64,000 bases of DNA. Source: Desulfofundulus salinus. Lineage in GTDB: Bacteria > Bacillota > Desulfotomaculia > Desulfotomaculales > Desulfovirgulaceae. Below are positions 60,067 to 64,000 of the stretch, in pieces. Made by a program: the position numbers and the translations under genes. The DNA lies in NCBI RefSeq assembly GCF_003627965.1, contig NZ_RBWE01000001.1:1783382-1847381 (forward strand), given 5' to 3'. The notes beneath the pieces are model-generated. The model was not told the DNA's origin, did not search any database, and saw nothing but the letters and a program-made list of their open reading frames with translations. How positions within the stretch are numbered: the stretch's first letter is position 1; every line of letters starts with the position of its first letter.

Positions 60067-61451
60067 TGGGGAAAAGAGTGCCACCGCAGTCCATCGACGC
60101 GGAGCAGTACGTGCTTGGCTCCTGCTTGTTGAGTGCGGAAGTCGTGGACGCAGTGTCAGAGATCCTTACGTCGGATGACTTCTATCGTGCCGACCACAAG
60201 CAAATATTTCAAGCCATCCTTGACCTGTACCAGGCCGGTAAGCCCGTGGATTTAATATCGCTGACGGAGGAATTGAGGTCCCGGGGTGTGCTGGACAGGG
60301 TAGGCGGTGTCACCTATATAGCTTCCCTGCCAAATCATGTTGAAAGTCCTTTGCTGGCCAGACACCACGCCGAGTTGGTGAGGGAGAAGGCCATCCTGCG
60401 GGCGGTGCTTTCCAGGTGTCACCACCTGGTAGAGCGTATATATGCTGGCACCCTGGACGGCAAAGAGGCCATGCAGGACCTGCAAAGAGCAGCCCTGGAA
60501 TTGTCCGAACAGGATAAACAAAACGCGGGCCTGCAGCCAATTAGACCATTGCTTCAAGGTGCTGTGGCAGGTATCGAAGAGCGGTACAGGAACAAGGGCA
60601 AACTCCCAGGACTATCAACGGGTCTTGCTGACCTAGACAAGTTTACCGGGGGCTTGAGGAAGGGGGATTTAATCCTCATCGCCGCCCGGCCAAGTATGGG
60701 GAAGACCTCACTTTGTGACCAGATTGCTGTGGAGGTGGCAAGATCGGGCGGGGTTGTGGCCCTGTTCACCACCGAGGTCAGGGGTACCCGGGTGGCCGAA
60801 AAAATCATAATTCAGACAGCCAGGTTGAACGGCCACGCCATACGGATTGGCTACCTTGGGGAAAACGAGTGGTCGGGGGTATGTGATGCGTCAGCTAAAC
60901 TCAGCTCAATTAAGCTGTATGTGGACGACCACCCCCATCCAACACCGGCCCACATCCGCGCTCAGGTCCACAAGTTAAATGCCAAGCACGGGAGGGTTGA
61001 CTTGGTTGTGGTTGACTACATCGGCCAGCTGGACCCCGGGAAAAAGGTGGACACCCGGGTGAGGGAGTTGGCAGAAATCACGCGCTCCCTGAAAGCGATG
61101 GCGAAGGATTTTAACTGTCCCGTTATAGCGGCCAGCCAGCTCAATCGGGCCGTGGAAGCCCAGGGTGAAAAAAGGCCGACGCTTTCAGACCTGCGCGACA
61201 GTGGGGACCTTGAGCAGGATTCGGACCTGGTGTTGCTACTTTGGCGGCCAGAATTTTACAACCCGCTGGACAGGCCGGGCATGGCCGAAATAATAATAGC
61301 CAAGCAGCGGGAAGGTCCTACGGGCTCGATATGGGTGGCTTTCGTAAAAGAGCATACACGGTTTCACGACCTGGCTGGGGAGGCCGGGGAAGTTGCCGAC
61401 GCATTGCCCAAGAAAAGTAAAGCCGGAAAACGGAATTTAAAGCTAGTTTAG
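60066..61451 (+). CDS. DnaB-type replicative helicase
   Basis: The 461-residue SF4 helicase has the DnaB N-terminal domain (QSIDAEQYVLGSCLLS, YRADHKQIFQAILDLYQAGK) and the RecA-like domain. That domain shows Walker A IAARPSMGKTSL, Walker B LVVVDYIGQLD, and SQLNRAVEAQ followed by LSDLRDSGDLEQDSDLVLLL. The body is complete. ATG 60066 overlaps the initiator stop. Together with the initiator and iterons it forms a theta-type replication module, using host loader and polymerase. Confidence 0.92.
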   Translation: MGKRVPPQSIDAEQYVLGSCLLSAEVVDAVSEILTSDDFYRADHKQIFQAILDLYQAGKPVDLISLTEELRSRGVLDRVGGVTYIASLPNHVESPLLARHHAELVREKAILRAVLSRCHHLVERIYAGTLDGKEAMQDLQRAALELSEQDKQNAGLQPIRPLLQGAVAGIEERYRNKGKLPGLSTGLADLDKFTGGLRKGDLILIAARPSMGKTSLCDQIAVEVARSGGVVALFTTEVRGTRVAEKIIIQTARLNGHAIRIGYLGENEWSGVCDASAKLSSIKLYVDDHPHPTPAHIRAQVHKLNAKHGRVDLVVVDYIGQLDPGKKVDTRVRELAEITRSLKAMAKDFNCPVIAASQLNRAVEAQGEKRPTLSDLRDSGDLEQDSDLVLLLWRPEFYNPLDRPGMAEIIIAKQREGPTGSIWVAFVKEHTRFHDLAGEAGEVADALPKKSKAGKRNLKLV

Positions 61452-61461
61452 GTGGTGCTGT

Positions 61462-61737
61462 ATGCCTAAATATGCTGATGAGAATTTGCAAGAGGTGTGG
61501 AGGGGAATTCCCCTCCCCTCCACCCTCGCTGCTGCGCTAGATGTGATTTTAGGGCGAAAACAAGAGAACGGGGTGACCGGTACGATCTGGAAAAACCATA
61601 CGGGAGGTATAAGTGGTGAAAATGATACAACTCGAAGAAGCTATCAAGGACCAATACGCCCGCCGGGTTGCAAGGGCAATCGAGGCGGAGGACGCGGATG
61701 CCCTTGCCAGGGTAATACCGCACCACGTCATCTATGA
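61462..61737 (+). CDS. Uncertain small ORF
   Basis: A 91-residue frame starts at ATG 61462 with AGGTGGTG upstream. The first half (PKYADENLQEVWRGIPLPST, LAAALDVILG) looks protein-like. The second half, overlapping the next gene in another frame, is glycine/arginine-rich and resembles an antisense-type reading. Either the protein is short and its true end is hidden, or this is chance. Confidence 0.3.
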   Translation: MPKYADENLQEVWRGIPLPSTLAAALDVILGRKQENGVTGTIWKNHTGGISGENDTTRRSYQGPIRPPGCKGNRGGGRGCPCQGNTAPRHL

Positions 61738-61984
61738 GAAACCCGGGATGGCCCTTGAGATTCTGGGCAGGGCGGTAAATGTAGCAAGCTGTGAGACCTA
61801 CAGGTGGGTACGGCAATGGCTCCGCAATTCCGACAACGACTGCCTGCGGGCCAGGGGAGACAAACGATGGCAAGTGATGGTACTGCTGGAGGCCGTTTGC
61901 GAGAAGAATAACCATGAAAGGTCACTGGAGAGAAAGAAAAGGGATTATAGAGCAGGAGCAAAGTTAAGGTGGGGGAGGGTTTGA
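61616..61984 (+). CDS. Hypothetical protein
   Basis: The 122-residue protein is helical and charged (IQLEEAIKDQYARRVARAIE, ASCETYRWVRQWLRNSDND) with a basic tail (ERKKRDYRAGAKLRWGRV). GTG 61616 fits GGGAGGT at seven bases; GTG 61613 and ATG 61622 are also in frame. It ends at 61984, within four bases of the next start. No family recognised. Confidence 0.55.
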   Translation: MKMIQLEEAIKDQYARRVARAIEAEDADALARVIPHHVIYEKPGMALEILGRAVNVASCETYRWVRQWLRNSDNDCLRARGDKRWQVMVLLEAVCEKNNHERSLERKKRDYRAGAKLRWGRV

Positions 61985-62391
61985 CGGCATTGAGAAGTAC
62001 GGCCTGCATTGAAACTGCTGTGGAAAAATGCAGGGAGATCCTGCGGTGGAGTGCAAATCCTTTTAACAGTGTGTATCTAAACCCGCATAAGTATGACATT
62101 ATTACACTGGCCAGATGGGCCCAAAGTTACTGCAACAACCGGGCTTACATGCTGTTGTTGAGAACGGCGGAAATTACAGGCTATGAGCCGGTTCCTACTG
62201 AATTACTACACAGGCACATAGCCAAAGATGGTTATAAAAATCGCAGGGTAAGCATTGGGAAGAGTGCTTTTTACCTAATCAAACCTGATGAAATGAAACC
62301 AGGCTTAAAAAAGCGGTATAAAAAGTTTAAGGAGCTTATGGAACAGGTAATTATGGAGCTTCAAGCTAAAGCGGAATGTAAAGCGCGGTAA
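61981..62391 (+). CDS. Hypothetical protein
   Basis: The 136-residue protein is basic towards the C-terminus (MKPGLKKRYKKFKELMEQVI) and contains SVYLNPHKYDIITLARWAQS and ITGYEPVPTELLHRHIAKDG. The second stretch suggests a helical DNA-binding or replication accessory role. Start is uncertain: TTG 61981 or TTG 61990 after GGGGGAGGG. No family recognised. Confidence 0.5.
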   Translation: MTALRSTACIETAVEKCREILRWSANPFNSVYLNPHKYDIITLARWAQSYCNNRAYMLLLRTAEITGYEPVPTELLHRHIAKDGYKNRRVSIGKSAFYLIKPDEMKPGLKKRYKKFKELMEQVIMELQAKAECKAR

Positions 62392-62426
62392 AATAAAGCT
62401 CTGCTTAATATTTGGAGGGGTTGAAT

Positions 62427-62948
62427 ATGAAACGCGAGGATCCCTTCATGCTTGCAAACTACCGTTTTCTGCCGGCAAGGTTGAAGGAAAAGGTAAATCG
62501 ATTTATTAACCTCCTTGACCAGCCGTACCGCGACTTCGCTTCTAAAAGGTACGCCCAGGGGAAGTCAATGGCGGTGGTAGCCGAAGAAATGGGCTATGCC
62601 GAGAGGTCATTATACACTTTCCGGGAAAAGGTCATAACGCTGTGGATGCTGTACTGCGACCATGAGCGATTTGAAACCCACAAGCAGCGAATGATCGCCA
62701 TGATCCGCAGGCACAGCCCAATAAGCCACAGCCGGCTTCTCATGAACATGAACTTGAAGCGGTCAGGTTTAAGCATTGATGACTTCCTGGACCTTATTGA
62801 AATTCTTGTGGCCACGGGGGTAATAGACCGCGTTCTTGTTTCCCGGGATAACGGTAAGCTGGCACGGGTTTATTACTACCGGGGGGATTCACAGCATGAA
62901 TTTGTCAATAGTTTGTCCTGTTATGACAAAACAGCTATACACCTTTAA
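62427..62948 (+). CDS. Sigma-region-4-like HTH regulator
   Basis: The 173-residue protein has a helix-turn-helix resembling sigma-70 region 4 and ArpU-type phage late regulators (DQPYRDFASKRYAQGKSMAV, VAEEMGYAERSLYTFREKVI). A second winged-helix-like half follows (HSRLLMNMNLKRSGLSIDDF, LIEILVATGVIDRVLV). ATG 62427 has GGAGGGG. It sits between the replication module and the membrane-protein array, the place where phages keep the late activator. Its probable targets are promoters of that array. Confidence 0.65.
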   Translation: MKREDPFMLANYRFLPARLKEKVNRFINLLDQPYRDFASKRYAQGKSMAVVAEEMGYAERSLYTFREKVITLWMLYCDHERFETHKQRMIAMIRRHSPISHSRLLMNMNLKRSGLSIDDFLDLIEILVATGVIDRVLVSRDNGKLARVYYYRGDSQHEFVNSLSCYDKTAIHL

Positions 62949-62954
62949 AAGACA

Positions 62955-62970
62955 GGCGCCATACAGCGCC
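62955..62970 (+). terminator. Weak hairpin after the HTH regulator
   Basis: GGCGC (62955-62959) and GCGCC (62966-62970) form a short stem seven bases after the stop codon. Only a short AT-rich stretch follows. It may be a partial terminator. Confidence 0.35.
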
Positions 62971-63018
62971 TTAGTTAAATTAACCGCGATATTTCGCATA
63001 ATAGGGAGCATATTTCCT

Positions 63019-63047
63019 GCGGGAAAAGCTCATTGCGCTTTTCCCGC
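63019..63047. promoter_or_regulatory. Perfect 11-bp hairpin before the membrane-protein array
   Basis: GCGGGAAAAGC (63019-63029) pairs with GCTTTTCCCGC (63037-63047) around a 7-base loop. No T-run follows on the plus strand. It lies 36 bases before the first small membrane-protein gene and may stabilise the late transcript or be a regulator site. Confidence 0.6.
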
Positions 63048-63082
63048 TCATGTATCTAGAATCAGAATAGGGGATGATTAAC

Positions 63083-63238
63083 ATGAAATACCAGGTCCCC
63101 ACCCCTCACGGGGTCTTTGAAGTGCTGCAATCACTATCTTACGGGGACATGATCATAGCCGGCATACTGGTGGTTATTGCAGTAGTCCTTACGTTTAAAA
63201 CGCTCTATGACATAGCAGACCGGGAGGGGTACATCTGA
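63083..63238 (+). CDS. Tiny single-span membrane protein 1
   Basis: The 51-residue protein has a polar N-terminus (KYQVPTPHGVFEVLQSLSYG), one transmembrane segment (about 24-41, MIIAGILVVIAVVLTFK) and a charged tail (YDIADREGYI). GGGGATGATTAAC precedes the ATG. The stop overlaps the next start (TGATG), supporting translation. No family recognised. Confidence 0.6.
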   Translation: MKYQVPTPHGVFEVLQSLSYGDMIIAGILVVIAVVLTFKTLYDIADREGYI

Positions 63239-63363
63239 TGTGGACTGTCTTGGATGGTCACAGCCTGGCCGCGCTGTATGCGGTTCTCTTTTTAGGCCCC
63301 TTCGCGGCTGCCTACATGGTAAACAGGATGAAAGCCCTGTTCCGTTACCAGGGTTGGTGGTAA
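63238..63363 (+). CDS. Tiny single-span membrane protein 2
   Basis: The 41-residue protein has a hydrophobic stretch (LAALYAVLFLGPFAAAYM) and a basic aromatic tail (NRMKALFRYQGWW). It starts at ATG 63238 within the preceding stop, so it is translationally coupled. Too short for family assignment. Confidence 0.55.
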   Translation: MWTVLDGHSLAALYAVLFLGPFAAAYMVNRMKALFRYQGWW

Positions 63364-63366
63364 GAC

Positions 63367-63489
63367 ATGGATTATAACTTTTCTTCCTGTGTCCTGTGGT
63401 TTTTAAGCTGCCCGTGGATTATTAAGGCAGTTGCCCTGACTGCCCTTGGATTGTCCACAGCGGCTGTAGTCTTAAAACTGGGGGGTTGA
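63367..63489 (+). CDS. Tiny membrane protein 3
   Basis: The 40-residue protein is almost wholly hydrophobic (VLWFLSCPWIIKAVALTALG, LSTAAVVLKLGG) with two cysteines. It follows the previous stop after three bases and is followed by another small gene after four bases. It may span the membrane once or twice. Confidence 0.5.
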   Translation: MDYNFSSCVLWFLSCPWIIKAVALTALGLSTAAVVLKLGG

Positions 63490-63493
63490 GGGG

Positions 63494-63649
63494 ATGAGTT
63501 TTAACGTCGATATGAGTGAAGTTTACCGCCAGTTCGCCAACGTCTTCGGCAGCATGACCCCCTTGCTCTGGCCCTTTATCGGTGCATTGCTTGCTCTCTT
63601 CGTTTTCGGAGGTATAATCACGATCCTGCGGCACTACACCAGCAAGTAG
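63494..63649 (+). CDS. Tiny membrane protein 4 (paralogue family)
   Basis: The 51-residue protein starts MSFNVDMSEVYRQFANVFGS, then TPLLWPFIGALLALFVFGGI as a membrane segment, and a short basic tail (LRHYTSK). The plan (MS..., a Y or F-containing amphipathic helix, WP, hydrophobic core) is shared with the next two genes. RBS TTGAGGGG lies just upstream of the ATG. Confidence 0.65.
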   Translation: MSFNVDMSEVYRQFANVFGSMTPLLWPFIGALLALFVFGGIITILRHYTSK

Positions 63650-63658
63650 GCGGTAGCT

Positions 63659-63823
63659 ATGTCCTACCTCAATTACGATATAACCAAAATGTACCAGGCC
63701 ATAGCGGACACTATGGCCAGCATCTGGCCCATTGTGGCCCCGGCGTTCGCGATCATGCTTGCGACGATGGTGCTGGCCGGAATAGCCACGGTCCTCTACA
63801 AGTGGATTGACGAAAGGCGTTAA
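63659..63823 (+). CDS. Tiny membrane protein 5 (paralogue family)
   Basis: The 54-residue protein starts MSYLNYDITKMYQAIADTMA, then SIWPIVAPAFAIMLATMVLA as a membrane segment and a charged tail (YKWIDERR). It matches protein 4 in layout: MS, a tyrosine about residue 12, WP about residue 23-24, then a single span. A short TTAAGCC/GGCTTAA hairpin overlaps the stop. Confidence 0.65.
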   Translation: MSYLNYDITKMYQAIADTMASIWPIVAPAFAIMLATMVLAGIATVLYKWIDERR

Positions 63824-63837
63824 GCCTTCTGGCTTAA
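63820..63837 (+). promoter_or_regulatory. Hairpin between paralogues 5 and 6
   Basis: TTAAGCC (63820-63826) and GGCTTAA (63831-63837) pair around TTCT. No T-run follows. It precedes the gene with the strongest ribosome binding site of the array (AAAGGAGG) and may set its separate expression level. Confidence 0.5.
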
Positions 63838-63876
63838 ACATAGAAAGCCAACCCAACCTAAAAGGAGGTATTTTAG

Positions 63877-64000
63877 ATGAGTCTTAACATCGTTCCTGCT
63901 GACGTACTGGGTTACATCGGGGAGGTATTCAACGGCCTGTGGCCCATCCTGGCTATTGGCCTGGGCATCATGGCTGTCCCGATGCTGCTTGGCGCGGCCA
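63877..64000 (+). CDS. Tiny membrane protein 6, partial (paralogue family)
   Basis: The first 41 residues are visible: SLNIVPADVLGYIGEVFNGL, then WPILAIGLGIMAVPMLLGAA, running off the window. It shares the MS start, an aromatic helix and the WPI/WPF junction into the membrane segment with proteins 4 and 5. RBS AAAGGAGG is ideal, suggesting high expression, as would be expected of a major coat or pilin-like protein. That function is a guess. Confidence 0.65.
   Translation, partial: MSLNIVPADVLGYIGEVFNGLWPILAIGLGIMAVPMLLGAA

Larger units (their letters stand above)
50508..64000. mobile_element. Integrated prophage-like element, right end beyond window
   Basis: From tRNA-Pro onward the genes are recombinase, ImmA, ImmR-like repressor, operators, Cro-like protein, an Mrr-like nuclease, many small ORFs, a C5 methyltransferase, a replication initiator, a DnaB helicase, an HTH regulator and tiny membrane proteins. 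No chromosomal housekeeping gene occurs in it. The right attachment site is not in the window. No terminase, portal or tail gene is seen, so a tailed phage, an integrative plasmid-like element and a non-tailed virus all remain possible. Confidence 0.85.

Noticed and set aside
62836-63081. 81-residue frame overlapping the HTH regulator end
   Set aside because: It overlaps the real gene in another frame and then runs through two hairpins; no RBS.

Overview
The window reads as a chromosomal segment of an anaerobic, spore-forming, low-GC-lineage Firmicute of the Peptococcaceae/Desulfotomaculum-Pelotomaculum-Moorella type. This placement is inferred from gene content. The window carries a bacterial Wood-Ljungdahl CODH/ACS operon, several heterodisulfide-reductase-like (Hdr) modules, anaerobic cobalamin synthesis, a SleB-type cortex hydrolase and strong AGGAGG ribosome binding sites. 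No 16S rRNA is present, so the genus is not fixed.

Layout: (1) 1-2.6 kb holds tRNA-Leu, an IS66 remnant abutting a TatD-like gene without its N-terminus, a small winged-helix protein and a broken HD-GYP gene. (2) 2.6-6.2 kb is a four-gene HdrC/HdrB/SdhB/SdhA-like operon resembling thiol:fumarate reductase. (3) 6.4-9.5 kb holds rtcB, a ferredoxin, two tRNAs, a candidate small RNA and a phasin-like coiled coil. (4) 9.7-19.1 kb is the acs operon: cooC, acsA, acsB, acsC, a second cooC, acsD, acsE. (5) 19.3-26.4 kb encodes an HdrABC-FlxABCD electron-bifurcation module. (6) 26.5-32.9 kb encodes an HdrD-like protein, a double-length HdrA, MvhD, MetV and MetF, which is a methylene-THF reductase complex. 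(7) 33-37.7 kb holds gap, a broken YbjQ gene, a cysteine hydrolase, a PHP phosphatase and DnaD/DnaI-like replication genes. (8) 37.7-45.4 kb is a cobalamin riboswitch followed by cbiD-E-T-L-F-G-H-J-X-C. (9) 45.5-50.4 kb holds cell-wall genes (SleB, a PBP1A-type protein with a lipobox) and hypotheticals. (10) From about 50.5 kb to the window end lies an integrated element. It begins next to tRNA-Pro with a serine recombinase, an ImmA/ImmR-like switch with repeated operators, many small ORFs, a C5 methyltransferase, an initiator with internal 11-bp iterons and a DnaB-type helicase. It then runs into tiny single-span membrane proteins where a tailed phage would usually have its terminase.

How the parts fit: CODH/ACS and the corrinoid protein make or split acetyl-CoA. 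MetFV with its Hdr partners handles the methyl-branch reduction, Flx-Hdr links NADH, ferredoxin and thiol/disulfide pools, and the cbi operon supplies the corrinoid for AcsCD and AcsE.

Most notable: both mvhD-like genes are interrupted by one in-frame TGA, each at a position where the other copy has cysteine, and each TGA is followed by a SECIS-like hairpin. They are best read as two selenoproteins with selenocysteine at different sites. The second highlight is the array of tiny membrane proteins in the mobile element, three of which look like paralogues. They could mark an undescribed non-tailed virus or related element.
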